A program made the translations under genes and the position numbers. Source: Phaseolus vulgaris (Eukaryota > Streptophyta > Magnoliopsida > Fabales > Fabaceae). From it: 64,000 bases of DNA. The notes beneath the pieces were generated by a model that did no database searches, was not told the origin of the DNA, and saw only the letters and a program-made list of their open reading frames with translations. Positions 23,056 to 34,717 of this stretch are shown here, piece after piece. The stretch is taken from NCBI RefSeq assembly GCF_000499845.2, contig NC_023759.2, positions 35,836,464-35,900,463 on the forward strand, given 5' to 3'. Positions within the stretch are counted from its first letter, which is position 1, and every line of letters begins with the position of its first letter.

Positions 23056-23764
23056 TGATGGAAGAGGCCCCGACACCAATCCATTGAAGGCCACCAAAAT
23101 GTCAAATTGAGGCAACCACTAGAGTTATGGTCAAAGAGGGGTCAAGAGGACGCATTCTACATGTCATAAACTCTAGTGTAGTATAATAGTTTTTACATTT
23201 TTGTCAAAAGTAGCATAGTTTAATTCTTTTGTATTTTTGTTGAAACATGCAAAGTGGTACCTAAACTGCTAACCTAAGTTTAATTAGAGTTTCCTACTCC
23301 TAATTAAACTTAGGTCCAGCCCACATTTAGCCCAAGTGGAGCGTAAGGTTCTAGAACTCCTAGCACATGGAAGAATTCTAGAACCTACCTCACATGTGCT
23401 GAATTTAGGAGCCACCTTCCCATGTGCCAACATTTGAATTTCCCTCCAATTCTCTTTTCATATTCAGCCCTCTCTTGCTATATATAGAGGAGCTTCGGTC
23501 ATGTAAATTCAAGATTAATATACTTAGTGAATTGCTGCCAAATTGTGCCAATTTCACTTCTTGCCCAAAACCTCCTAGGTAAGGCTTTTAATCTTCACAA
23601 ATTCGCCCTTTCCAAGTGGAGTTGGCCTCACCACTCTCAATCCCTACCTCTCATGCGCCTTCAAGGTCACCACCACTCTTAGGAGGACCTTGCTTCATCT
23701 TCAATCCATGATGCTTTCGCCATTCAACAACAAAAACCGAAACTATGAAGGCACATCTCCATCA
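23056..23764 (+). repeat. 5' LTR of CRM-like element 2 (709 bp)
   Basis: Pairs with 28075-28780, with several substitutions and small indels. A TATA-like GCTATATATAGAGG lies at about 23477-23490; in the right LTR the same place reads GCTATGTATAGAGG. Confidence 0.88.
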
Positions 23765-23765
23765 T

Positions 23766-23778
23766 TTGGTATCATGAG
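23766..23778 (+). other. Primer-binding site of CRM-like element 2 (tRNA-Met type)
   Basis: TTGGTATCATGAGC begins directly after the LTR end. Confidence 0.75.
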
Positions 23779-25767
23779 CTGTGGTTCTTCAAGAGCTAAG
23801 TGCCTTCTTTTGTTTTAATTTTTGTGTTTTTCTTGTTTCCGTGTTGTTCTTCAATTCTTCATATTGTCTTGCTGTTTTTTACATTTTAATTTGATTTAGG
23901 TGCTGTTTGGAGAAATCCAATCGGTGCATTGTGTTAAAATTGTTCTTGAGCTTCTAATTTTCAAATTTGTGTAGGAATCCATATAGAATTGTGTTGTTGT
24001 TCTGTTTTTAGTTTATTTGAGTCTTATTCGCAATTCTAATCGGTTCATATTGTGTGTCTTGATTCCTTTTTTTATTTTTGAATCCAATTGTGTTTTGTCT
24101 AAGTCACGTTTCTCCTAATTTGTCATCAATTCCATGTAATTATGATTTTGTTGATAATTTTGGTTTCTTAATTTGATTTGAGTCCATATTTATAATTCTG
24201 TATTTGTTGATCCTTTGGTGCATTTTTCTTTTTAGATTGAGTTCATATTTGTGTGTTAGATCCATACAAATTCATATACATCCACTTCGTTGTGTTTTTG
24301 AAGTTTCTTCAATCTGTTTTTAATTCCAGAATTAGGAATACTCTGTTTTTCAAATTCTATGCTGGCTGTTCTTTTGTTATGAAATTAAAATACGTAGAAG
24401 AAAAATTATGAAAATCTGAATCTATACAAATTGATGTATTAGAAAAATCAAGAAATAAAGAATCATATCAAAAGACAAAACAAAAAAAAATGATAAATCA
24501 AACAAAAAAAGTGTGCATCATGGCGCCAAAAGAAATGGTAATTGCACAAGAATTTTGAAATATTTATCACAATTATTTGGTGCATAATTTTGGTGTGATT
24601 CCAGCGCCAAAAGTTTGCTAAGACCTTCAATTGTTTGTGGTTCAAATTTCAGAATAAAATTTCAAATACCCAGCTCAGCATAAATTTTATAAGTCACGCT
24701 TTTTGGACCTAAAATTTCTAGTAGTACTGTTTTGGTTTTTCTAATCAATTCTAGTGCCATTCTCTAGGTTCCATTTGTGTGCCACCTTTTGTTGAGTGCC
24801 TATTTTTATTGCTTGTCCAATATTATTCAATACTCCTTCTAGTTGTGTCCTATAAATCCAATCCATTTGCTGTTGTCCTAATTTTAAATTTGAATTGTTC
24901 TTTGCTTTCATTTCTTGACCTCTAAATTGTTGATGAACAAAATTCAAATTGGTGCTTGTTAAGTGGAAATTAACCTTGTGGCGAGTCCATCCCCACTTAG
25001 TAGGTACTGTTTTGAAGATTTTAATTGGCTAACCATAGGAGGTTAAGGCAAGGAGCTGCAGCAAATACAAATACAAATACATACACTTTGTAGAACACAA
25101 CAAGGAAGATCAATCACAAGCCAAGGAGTGCATAGTTTAGGAAATTTGAATTTTATTTTGTGTAATTCAATTTCTTTTGTATTTCCTTTGAGTTGTAATT
25201 ACATTTAACTTTGATTAATTAGTGGATTAATTACGTGTAGACGGTGAGTGTGTCTTCAATGGCTCCAAGTGTCTAGAAGCCTCACCTTAGGAATCGTCTA
25301 GTTTAAAGCTTTCTAGTTAGCAATCTTTAATTTGTGCTTAGTAATTGTTTTGCTTTAAATACTTGCCTTGTATTTTTAATTGCTTTGCATTGTTTTCTTT
25401 GCATAAAATTGTGTCTTCATTCTACATGTGACTCACGTAGTTTACTTAGAAAAAGGTGTTGGACAAGTCTTTAGGGATAGTTTTTGGCAAGGAAAGACTT
25501 GGTACTTAAGAAGTCCTAGTGACTCACCTCTCTTTCCTGGAAAGCTACCTTCATTACTATCTTTATCTTTTTTGAGGTAAAATACTTAGGACACAAGTCT
25601 TTAACCATGTCTTCTCCATCTCACAATTCTAGTGAAATAGTTTTTGGCAAGGAAAGACTTGGTACTTAAGAAGTCCTAGTGACTCACCTCTCTTTCTTGG
25701 AAAGCTACCTTCATTACTATCTTTATCTTTTTTTGAGGTAAAATACTTAGGACACAAGTCTTTAACC
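23779..25767 (+). other. Leader of CRM-like element 2, with tandem duplication
   Basis: About 2 kb without a long sense ORF. Short AAATAC repeats lie near 25064-25080. Its end contains the first copy of a 160-bp direct duplication (25477-25636) that also duplicates the gag start codon region. Confidence 0.6.
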
Positions 25768-25797
25768 ATGTCTTCTCCGTCTCACAATTCTAGTGAA
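25477..25797 (+). repeat. Direct tandem duplication, two units of about 160 bp
   Basis: Both units start ATAGTTTTTGGCAAGGAAAG and end at CACAATTCTAGTGAAA. They differ by a T-run length and one or two bases. The first unit carries an extra gag start codon followed shortly by a stop. Confidence 0.88.
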
Positions 25798-26871
25798 AGT
25801 GATATGACAATTCTTAAAAACCTTTTGGAAAAAGTTGCTTAAAATGTTCAAGCACTTTCATTTAGACAATTGCATCATGAAAATCAATTTGTACAAATAC
25901 AAGATGATTTGAAAATGGTCAAAGATGAATACACTAAATCCAAAAAGAGTTCACATCCATCTAGCTCTAGGGGTAATGAATCCTATGGGGAACAAAGCCT
26001 TAGGATCAATAAATATTACCAACCACCCCCAAGAAGAGGTAGAAGAGAAAAGAAAGAAAGCCCTAGGGAGGTTAGGATAGATCTACCTCATTTCCATGGT
26101 AAGGAGAATGTAGAAGCCTATCTAGATTGGAAAATGAAGGTAGAACAATTGTTTGCTTGTCACAATGTGAGTGAACAAAACAAAGTATCCTTAGCCACTC
26201 TAAGTTTTCAAGGCAATGCTATGTATTGGTGGATGACCCTTGAGAGAGATAGGCGTCTTCATAAGGATCCTCCCATAGAATATTGGAATGATCTTAGGGG
26301 TGCCTTAAGACGCCGCCATATGCCTTCATATTACAATAGGGAGTTGATGGACAAGCTCCAAAGACTCCAACAAAAGACCATGAATGTAGAGGAATATAGG
26401 CATAAAATGGAACTATACATGATGAAAGCCTCTATTAGGGAATCCGAATCCATTACCATAGCAAGATTTTTAAGTGGGCTTAACCTTGAGATTAGGGATA
26501 GAGTTGAACTTTTACCTTACCAAGGCTTGAATGATTTGATTCAACTATGTATCAAAGTGGAACAACAAATTTTGAGGAAAACTTCAAGTCATAGGGAAAA
26601 CTCATACTCTAACTCTTATCCCAAAGAGGAATATAAAAGAGGGGAAGAGCATATGAAAGAAACATCTCTAGAACCTTCCCAAAACCTACCCAAATACGAG
26701 CATATCTCACACACTCAAACTAGAGAAATTCCATGTTTTGGTAATGATCATTTAGCATCTCAGCGTTCCAATGAAAGATCTTTGATCTTAAGGGACAAAG
26801 ATAACAATAGTATCCAAGACAAAGAAAATAGTGAGAGTGAAGAAAATATAAAAATAGAAAATATCCAATAA
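25768..26871 (+). pseudogene. gag of CRM-like element 2
   Basis: The start ATG in the second tandem unit opens a frame that meets TAA within 25 codons (near 25838), then continues from 25870 for 333 residues. The capsid domain spans about residues 70-245 of that frame (VEAYLDWKMKVEQLF, AMYWWMTLERD, KLQRLQQKTMNVEEY) and parallels the gag of the 10195 element. The usual zinc knuckle is eroded to CFGNDHLASQRS. Confidence 0.85.
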
Positions 26872-28150
26872 GTGAAGGTCGAGTTATCTATAGGCACCTA
26901 AAAAGATAAAGTTTTATATGATGTAGTGCTTAAAGAAACTTTTCATGTCTTATTGAGACGACCATTGCAAAGTGTTCAAAATTCCATGCTCCATGGTCGT
27001 ACCAACGAGACTACCTTCACACATAAAGAAGAAATTCTTCATGAAGGAGAACTCATGGGCCAATTTAGAGTTGATAAAACTCTAAAACTTTTAAAAGGAA
27101 AATTCTTTTGGTCACCCATGAGGAAAGATGATCAAAGACATTACCCTAGATGCATTTCTTATTTTAAAACTAACTCTAAGGCAATGTCTCATGAACTCTA
27201 TGCTCCTTCACCTCTTGTAAGTGCTCCATGGGAAGACATAATCATAGAATTTATATTAGAACATCCTAGGACAACAAAAGGTTTTGACTCCATTTTCATG
27301 GTTGTGAATAGGCTCTTCTTTAGAGAAGTGGTAAGATTTCATGGATTACCTAAAAGCATAGTTTTGGATAGAGGTCCAAAAGTTATATGCCATCCTTTGA
27401 GGACTCTTTTGGAAATATTTAGAACTAAGTTATAAATTTCAATTTCTAGTCATCCTCAAACGAATGGTCAAAACAAAGTTGAAAATATAGCTCTTTCTAC
27501 TATGCCTAGGGTAATCATGAGAGACAACCACAACTCTAGGGATGAGTATCTTTTCCATATTCAATAGGGTAGCTCATATAACTACTAATATTTCTCCATT
27601 TGAGGTTGTATGTGGGCTTAATCCTCTTTTCCCTTTTGATTTGTTACCATTTCCTAATCCACAAGAATTTGTGCCTAAGGAAGATATAACAAAAACTGAA
27701 TTTGTTAAAAAAATGCACGAAAGGATTAAAGAACAAATACAACAACAAATAGAGAAATATTATGCTAAGTTGCCAAAAACAATAGAAAAACAAAAGGCAT
27801 GGCAACTTAATAGAATTGATTTTTATACAACTGCTTAAACTAACTCATTTGCTTTGTTTGATGACTCCCATAGAAGGACATTTAATCCAGGAGGATGAGC
27901 ATAGTTGTCAACTCAAGAATAAGGCTGCTATTCGAGATCGACCATGTAGATCTGAGGATAGATCCTCTCGAGAAGGAGGAGATGATGAACACCATCCAGC
28001 TACATACATCCCCCTAGTAATGATGAGGACGAAGCCTTGGATTTGAGGACAAATCATTTTCAAGAGGGAGGGGATGATGGAAGGGGCCCCGACACCAATC
28101 CATTGAAAGGCCACCAAAATGTCAAATTGAGGCAACCACTAGAGTTATGA
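26872..28150 (+). pseudogene. Protease scrap joined to integrase; pol end reads into 3' LTR
   Basis: After a stop at 26871 the text VELSIGT-KDKVLYDVV and HVLLRRP matches the C-terminal half of the protease in the 10195 element. It jumps directly to the integrase finger (HEGELMGQFRVDKTLKLL), so RT, RNase H and half the protease are gone. The integrase core is decayed (VLDRGPKVICHP replaces the usual SDRD-KF; a gap lies at 27435-27540). The C-terminal frame from 27542 passes through the PPT (HFQEGGDD) and ends at TGA 28148-28150 inside the right LTR. Confidence 0.78.
28061..28074 (+). other. Polypurine tract of CRM-like element 2
   Basis: CAAGAGGGAGGGGA directly before the LTR; it also encodes QEGGD in the pol frame. 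Confidence 0.75.
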
Positions 28151-28780
28151 TCAAAGAGGGGCCAAGAGGACGCATTCTACATGTCATAAACTCTAGTGTA
28201 GAATAGTTTTTACATTTTTGTCAAAAGTAGCATAGTTTAATTCTTTTGATTTTTGTTGAAACATGCAAAGTGGTACTTAAAATGCTAACCTAAGTTTAAT
28301 TAGAGTTTCCTACTCCTAATTAAACTTAGGTCCAACCCACATTTAGCCTAAGTGGAGCGTAAGGTTCTAGAACTCCTAGCACATGGAAGAATTCTAGAAC
28401 CTAGCTCACATGTGCTGAATTTAGGAGCCACCTTCCCATGTGCCTACATTTGAATTTCCCTCCAATTCTCTTTTCATATTCAACCCTCTCTTGCTATGTA
28501 TAGAGGAGCTTGGGTCGTGTAAATTCAAGATTAATATACTTAGTGAATTGCTGCCAAATTGTGCCAATTTCATTTCTTGCCCAAAACCTCCTAGGTGAGG
28601 CCTTTAATCTTCACAAATTCGCCCTTTCCAAGTGGAGTTGGCCTCACCACTCTCAATCCCTACCTCTCATGCGCCTTCAAGGTCACCACCACTCTTAGGA
28701 GGACCTTGCTTCATCTTCAATCCATGATGCTTCCGCCATTCACCAACAAAAACCGAAACTATGAAGGCACATCTCCATCA
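28075..28780 (+). repeat. 3' LTR of CRM-like element 2 (706 bp)
   Basis: Partner of 23056-23764; begins TGATGGAAGGGGCCCC and ends CATCTCCATCA. Confidence 0.88.
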
Positions 28781-28785
28781 CACTA

Positions 28786-29213
28786 CCACTAGGGCCTTGG
28801 AGATTAAGCTTTATGAAATCTCTATGTTCAGAGCCTCACTAACTGGAAGGATGTAGAGGAAATATTTCTGCAAATATTTTTTCCAATCTCTTGCTATATC
28901 AAAGCAAAGTCTAAAATCTCTATGTTCATACAAGGAACAAATGAAGCTTTCTGTGAGTCATCAGAGAGATTCAAAATGATGATGAGTAAGTGCTTAAATC
29001 ATGGGTTTGAAGATATTGCTCAACTGCAGCTGGCGACACAATGATGGTTGTTGATGTGGAACAAGCGACAAGGATTATTAATGCATTGGCATCAATTAAT
29101 TATCAAACCCAACATGATAGACAAGGTATTCAGAAGAAGGGGTTGTTAGAGTTGAATACTTCAGATGCACTCTTGGCTCAGAATAAAATTATGACTCAAC
29201 AAATTGAGACTTT
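28786..29213 (+). pseudogene. Athila-like gag, middle part
   Basis: Broken frames contain segments in the order of Athila-type gag: IFPIS-Y (late capsid), ERFKMMMSKCLNHGFED, then a run ending SDALLAQNKIMTQQIETF (29041-29220), the conserved pre-zinc stretch. Copia C interrupts here. The zinc region itself is found 26 kb away at 55268. Confidence 0.65.
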
Positions 29214-30322
29214 TGTAAGAATTAATGGCTTAAATAATAAGGGGGGGGGGGTGAATTGTTTATCAAAGATTTTCGCAAAGATTGATTAGGAATGAAGCTT
29301 TAACACAATTCACAGATAAAGCAATCAAGGAAAGCAATCAAACAATGATTAAAAACTGTTTTTAGAATTTTAATCGGTTGAAACTTTGTTTTAACCAGTT
29401 GTTTATAGTAGCAGCAAAAGCAGAATTAAAACAAACAGTTATAAGGAGTGAGAGAGAGAGATTTACACAGCCAATTTTATATTGCTTCACTCAACCTTGA
29501 GCTACATCCAGTTCCCAAAACAACCACTGGGTTCCACTAGTGATCATTCACAGATTACAACATACATAACTACAAAGAGGAGATCTTGAAGCCACAAGAA
29601 CTACTCACCCTCTTTGCAAACACACACCTCTAGCCAGAACAACCTCTGACTTTACAGGATTTCACACACACTTACAAGTTTATGAAAGATCAAATACAAG
29701 AATCATGAAAGGAACATAATACACTTGAGTTTACAAGAATCAGAAAGCTCCTATGATCAGACCTTGAACCAGTGTACAACTAAACAACAATCTTGCAAAA
29801 CTTTTGAAAAACTTCTTTCAAATCAATCTCAATCTCATTGTGTTTGATATAAAACTTCTGTATTTTGTTTTGAAAGAAAGGATTTATTTATAGCACAAAA
29901 AACTAGTCGTTCTAGGCAACATTTAATGGCTAAAACAATTTTGATTCACATCCAAAACAAAATAACAGGTTTTCAAAAAACTATTATGAAATGTCACAAT
30001 CATCTAGTTGAAAAGTCATTTTAACCGGTTGAATTGGTTAGGCAGTTACATAACCAAGTCAAAAACAGTTTTAAAACCTCCAAACAAGCCAAGTGACAAA
30101 CAACCGATTATTTCGATAATTCAACCGGTTGTTTTTCTCTTCGCTTAGAAAAACAATTTTCTTTATCAAAACAGATTGAGCAAGCTTTGTGCAAGGGACT
30201 AGGAAAGATTTTACAAAGATTCTAAACACCCTAAACTAAACCCAAACCAATAGCAACACATCTTCAATCTTCATCATGGATTTCAAACATCAAAGCTCCC
30301 ATGTCCAACATCATGTTCAACA
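29214..30322 (-). repeat. 3' LTR of copia C (about 1.1 kb)
   Basis: Related to the LTRs of copia A and B: it shares the G-run plus GTGAATTGTTT near one end (29241-29259) and ...TGTTCAACA at the other, next to the PPT complement ATCTCCCCCTATTT. Confidence 0.72.
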
Positions 30323-30848
30323 ATCTCCCCCTATTTGATGGAGACAAATCCTTGGGATGCTTTTTGGAATGTCTTGTTTAGAATCTGTGTAACCTGCATT
30401 CATAAGCAAACAAAGACATACAGGATAATCTATTCCAATCAAACCAGCACCACAAACCAGTTCATACTAGGTGATTTTTAGAGAGAAACATCAACCAAAT
30501 CAATGTGAGACACCAGTTAAACATACAAAGGTGCAACACAGATAAACAATCGGTTATTTCGCAGGAATAACCAATTTGAAATTTTGTATTAGAGTTTTAT
30601 CAGTTTTAAGTTTTAAACATAAACCAGTTATAGAAATGTTCAAAAGCAGAGATAAGTGCAAATAATAAGAACGTAACATATCCCAAACACTTCTCCCCTT
30701 ATTTGTCTTCACAAATAGACAAAAGGAAGGACAAAAAACAACATAAAAAAGAAAAGAGAAATTGTTCAGAAACTTAAACCAACAATTTAAAATGAAGGAC
30801 TGTTATCCCTCTCAAACTGTAGCTCCAGAAGTTGATTATGAACCTCTT
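30323..30848 (-). other. PPT and 3' untranslated stretch of copia C
   Basis: On the minus strand AAATAGGGGGAGAT (30336-30323) is the PPT. The rest is non-coding and resembles the segment between the 3' ORF and PPT in copia A (52782-53176), including a 'citing' CTTATTTGTCTTCACAAATAG dyad near 30699-30720. Confidence 0.65.
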
Positions 30849-31686
30849 CTATCTGTTCATCCTGGTTTGAAAACGTGAATCCATATGATTGAACATTAAC
30901 TCACACAAACCATGGACATTCCTTTGATTTTCAGCAAATGTGTCCATACGGTTTATCATTAATCTTTCAAAAGGAGACATTGAAGTCATCCTTTCTCCCT
31001 TGTAACCATCACTAAGACCAGCCTCATGAGTCTCAACAGCAAGTTCCTCTTGAGTTGTTACATCTTCATGTTCATCACCATCATTGGTTCCACTAGGGCC
31101 AGCTTGGTCACCATCTTTGCTAACCCATCTCCCACCAATCTTAGTAAATCCCATTTTGCTTAAAAATACACTGTTAATCTCACTTGAGAGCTTGATAATT
31201 TCAGCCATCTCCTCTTCAATATCCACTTCAAAATAGTGTAGAAATTTAGAGATTAAAATTGGATAGGGATAGTGGAAGTGACTTTACCCTATAACTTTCT
31301 GCATATGATCCTTGATGGTGTGGATCCAGTTGATCTTCACTTTATTCATAATGCAGTAGATCAGTAGCAGGTCTTCCTTACAGAGAGTGGAATGATTGCT
31401 CCCCCTTGGTGTTATGATCCATGACACAATGAAGGCTATGAGCCTTTCATCAAGTTTTAGTCCTCCAACTGAAAAATTTCTTACTTTTGAGAGGGGATTC
31501 TTGAGACAATTCGTGTAGAATTGCATCTTGTTGAACTCTTCAACTACCCCTAGATTGCCTCTGTTGATTCTTACCCCAGAGAACTTCAGTCCAGTCACAA
31601 CAGTCCATACATAATTGGTGATAACCATGTCTACTCCCTTCATATGAGAGACAAAAGAGTCACCATTGAATTGAAGGTTAGTATAT
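30849..31686 (-). pseudogene. Transposase_32-like ORF of copia C, 5' truncated
   Basis: From 31686 the frame reads YTNLQFNGDSFVSHMKGV, VTGLKFSGVRINRGNLGV, SVGGLKLDERLIAFIVSW and KVKINWIHTIKDHMQKV. A TAA follows, and then the same frame continues with PILISKFLHYFEVDIEEE and KMGFTKIGGRWVSKDGD to 30849. The 'putative plant transposon protein' domain (Transposase_32 family) is the best match I can name. Because the post-stop segment is in the same frame and shows family wording, the TAA is a nonsense mutation. Function unknown. Confidence 0.7.
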
Positions 31687-32772
31687 TGTTAGAATATATG
31701 GCCTTAAACGAGAGGGACGGGGGGGGGGGGGGTGAATTGTTTAAGAGAGGTTTTTGAAAACTTTTTGAGGTTTAACAAAATTCTTTGTGTGAATCCATAA
31801 CAAGAATCAAGTTAGCCAAGAATATAAGCAATTAAACAACAAAGCAACAAAAAAAAACAATTGGTTGTTTATACCTGTAAAGCTTTAAAACAAAATTAAA
31901 TGAGTTCAAGGTAAGAGAGAGATACACCAACAATTTATACTGGTTCACTCTTAAGCCAAGAGCTACATCCAATCCCCAAAAAACCACTGGGTAATCCACT
32001 AAGCAATCAAACTAGATTACAACACACAAACCACCAAAGTAGTGACCTTGAACTCTTAAAGAAACACACTCCCTTTGGCAAAACACACCAAGAGTATTGA
32101 TCTTGACCACCTCAAGAACACACAGAACTCCTTGGCAACACAACACCAAAAATACAGTAGGTTGATAAGGGATTACACTTGTTCACAGTACAAACTGAAA
32201 TCAATACAATTGCAATCCTATTTCACTCTCTTTAAAAACCCAAAGTTTGATGTTAATGTTCAAATCTTAGAATCAACTTTGTCACAACTGAAAAACCCAA
32301 ATATATTTCTCTTTCTTGTTTGAAAACATAAACATGCCATTTATATTTTCCAAAGATTGGTCAAAGCAATTAATGAAGGAGCGTATTCAGTTGAAAAACA
32401 TTTAAAGCACATTCAACAACCAAAACTGAATTCTGTTAGGATTTTCAAAGAAACAATCGGTTGAAACCACGAAACAACCGATTGTTTGGCTTGACAGTTA
32501 AGTCAACCAAACTAAAACAGTTTTCAACCTTTTCAAAACTCCTAAGAGTAAAACAACCAGTTGATTCGACAAAATAACAGGTTGTTTTTCACTTAGTTGG
32601 AAAAACACTTTATTTCAAAACGATTTTAAATCACATTAGTTTTAGATTCAACAAAGGAGTGGATCACATTATATTCTACCCAGATCCGTCCCATACATAG
32701 CAGCAACACCAACCTTTCATCAAACACTTTGGATTTGGATTCTACAAAGCACTTGATCACTCTTTATCCACA
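31687..32772 (-). repeat. 3' LTR of copia B (1086 bp)
   Basis: The minus strand starts TGTGGATAAAGAG after the PPT and ends ...TTCTAACA. It contains the same G-run motif (31719-31732 on plus, 14 G) and paired CAACCGATTG motifs (32451-32489, 32554-32590) as its relatives. Confidence 0.75.
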
Positions 32773-33194
32773 ATCTCCCCCTATTTGACAAAGACAAATT
32801 CCTGGTTGCTTGTGTTGATCTTGATTGAATATGAAATTGTACCTGCAAAGAAAAAACTAAGCAATCTAGAGCATCTCTCATAGCAGGTTATGATCATACA
32901 TAAACTAGTTTTTTTGTATAAACACAAAAGCAGAAAAACCAGCCAAAACAAACACTATATCAGACAAACAACCGATTGTTTTCTCGATTCAATCAGTTGT
33001 TTTTATCAGCAGAAGAAAAATCAACTTAAAAAAAAAAGTTAAAGAGTTATAACAGTTTGTAGAGCAACACAAAAACTTATTCTCCCCTTATTTATCTTCA
33101 CAAATAAACTTTATGCATAGAAAACAGTTTAAAAGAGATTTTGAGAGTCAAGAATGCCTAACTCATTTCTTAAAAAGAAAAACCTGTCTTTTGG
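32773..33194 (-). other. PPT and 3' untranslated stretch of copia B
   Basis: AAATAGGGGGAGAT (32786-32773) is the PPT. Between it and RNase H there is no room for the extra 3' ORF seen in A and C. A paired CAACCGATTG motif lies at 32968-33003. Confidence 0.68.
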
Positions 33195-34446
33195 CTAAGG
33201 TTTTGTAAATATATCAGTAAGTTGTAGTTTTGTTTCAATGAATTTCATCTCACAATCTCCATTGTTCACATGATCTCTTATGAAGTGATGACGAATCTCA
33301 ATGTGGTTTGTTCTTGAGTGTTGAATCTGATTTTTGGTGAGATTTGTAGCACTTGTGTTGTCACAAAGCAAAGGAACCTTGTTGATCTTCAATCCAAAAT
33401 TTGCAAGTTGTTGTTTAAGCCAAAGAATTTGTGCACAACAACTCCCAGCAGCAATGTATTCAGCTTCTGCAGTGGAAAGAGCTACACAAGCTTGTTTCTT
33501 ACTATGCCAAGAAATGAGACTTGATCCAAGAAGATGAGAAGTGCCACTTGTGCTTTTTCGGTCCAGCTTACACCTTGCAAAATCAGAATCTGAATATCCA
33601 ATTAAATGTATAGGAGAGTAAGAAGGATACCATAAACCAACATTGGTTGTTCCTTTGAGATATTTGAGAATCTTCTTTGCATCCTTGAGGTGAGATTCCT
33701 TTGGATTTGCTTGATATCTTGCACAAAGACATACGACAAACATGATATCTGGTCTACTTGCTGAGCAATTAAACCTCTATATTTTGTTTGATCTACCCCT
33801 TTTCCAGCAACATCTGCATCCATATAACAGCTTGAAGGCATAGGTGTGCTAGCTTCTTTGCAACTCTCCATCTCAAATTTCTTGAGGATTTCTTTGCAAT
33901 AGTTTGATTGGCATAGGAAAATTCCATCCTTTGATTGCTTAACCTGCAGCCCAAGAAAGAATGAAAGGTCTCTCATCATGGACATTTCAAACTCACCTTG
34001 CATGGCAGCAACAAACTCCTCACATAAACTATCTTTGGTAGCACCAAAAATGATGTCATCAACATAGATTTGGACCAAAATAATTTCAGAATTTGCTTTC
34101 TTGATGAAAAGAGTTTTGTCAATCATCCCTCTTTCATAGCCATGAGATAAAAGGAAGTTACTAAGCCTCTCATACCACTGCCTTGGAGCTTGCTTAAGCC
34201 CACACAATGCTTTTTTCAACTTAAAAACATGATTGGGATATTGATGATCCTCAAAGTCTAGTGGTTACTCAACATACACTTCTTCATTGATAAAACCATA
34301 GAGAAAAGCACTCTTCACGTCCATTTGAAAGAGTTTGAATCCACTCACTTTTCATCTTTAAGAGCTTCTTCAATTGACTTTGGTTCAACTTGAGAGACAA
34401 AAGCAATGTGCCTGTAGAAGTTTGAGATAAAACTACGTGCAGAAAC
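33195..34446 (-). pseudogene. Copia RT and RNase H (element B)
   Basis: On the minus strand from 34446: a segment ending FYRHIAFVSQVEPK, then a jump from about 34350 to FQMDVKSAF-like text (deletion of the RT N-terminus). RT follows (34219-33750) with KKALCGLKQAPRQWYERL and an intact palm YVDDIIFGA. A small deletion near 33770 shifts frame. RNase H (33743-33195) then reads GYSDSDFARCKLDRKST, LSTAEAEYIAAG and LLCDNTSA with its acidic residues intact, and LTDIFTKP near the end. Known role: reverse transcription of the element. Confidence 0.87.
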
Positions 34447-34717
34447 TATTGAACCAATTGGTGTTCAAGCTTTGAAGAATCCAAACCCTTTGAAGGATGT
34501 TGAAGCCTTGGCTGTGTTTGTTGTTGCTGTGCTGGTCTAGTCTAGTTTTGGGGTAGTTTGAGTGTTGTTATCCACCCCTTGATCGAATCTAAAGCATAGG
34601 CATTCTCAATCTTTGTGAAAGAAAAATGTTTTCAAACTAAGTTAAAACAACCGATTGTTTGGTCGAAACAACCGATTGTTTACACTTAGATGTTTTGAGA
34701 AAAGATTTGAAAACTGT
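34447..34717 (+). repeat. 5' LTR of copia A, first piece
   Basis: Aligns with 53177-53446 of the 3' LTR; ends at the T1 target copy ACTGT (34713-34717). Contains the paired motif AAACAACCGATTGTTT at about 34645-34682. Confidence 0.87.

Larger units (their letters stand above)
23056..28780 (+). mobile_element. CRM-like Ty3/gypsy element 2, internally deleted, TSD CRCTA
   Basis: LTRs lie at 23056-23764 and 28075-28780, both TGATGG...CTCCATCA. Flanks are CGCTA (23051-23055) and CACTA (28781-28785), a 5-bp duplication with one difference. PBS, leader, gag, a protease scrap, integrase and PPT are present; RT and RNase H are deleted. LTR termini, gag wording and the habit of reading pol into the 3' LTR link it to the CRM element at 10195, but it is a separate and older family member. 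Confidence 0.87.
21863..29213 (+). mobile_element. Athila-like Ty3/gypsy element, left part (LTR tail, PBS, gag)
   Basis: An LTR-like tail (to about 22442) is followed by an Asp-tRNA-type PBS, a leader and a decayed gag. A CRM-like element interrupts gag at 23056, and copia C interrupts it again at 29214. The right part resumes at about 55210 with the gag zinc region and protease. Assignment to Athila rests on the PBS type and gag wording. Confidence 0.62.
29214..31686 (-). mobile_element. SIRE-like non-autonomous copia C: 3' LTR plus 3' ORF, interrupted
   Basis: On the minus strand: 3' ORF (31686-30849), PPT (30336-30323) and 3' LTR (30322-29214). The left neighbour is Athila gag. The 5' side is cut at 31687 by the 3' LTR of copia B, inside codons for FYTNL. 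The rest of copia C, including gag and 5' LTR, is absent; it was probably deleted together with the 5' part of B. The 3' ORF is homologous to that of copia A. Confidence 0.75.
31687..34446 (-). mobile_element. SIRE-like copia B, 3' part (LTR, RNase H, RT)
   Basis: On the minus strand: integrase (54636-55193), then across copia A, RT and RNase H (34446-33195), PPT (32786-32773) and 3' LTR (32772-31687). The break at 34446/54337 is marked by the GAAAC duplication of copia A, and the protein text resumes across it. The 5' part (gag, protease, start of integrase, 5' LTR) is missing. Confidence 0.82.

Noticed and set aside
31228..31289. 62-nt GT-AG intron in the copia C ORF
   Set aside because: The segment reads in the same frame as both flanks apart from one TAA and matches the expected domain wording, so it is coding; splicing would shift the frame.
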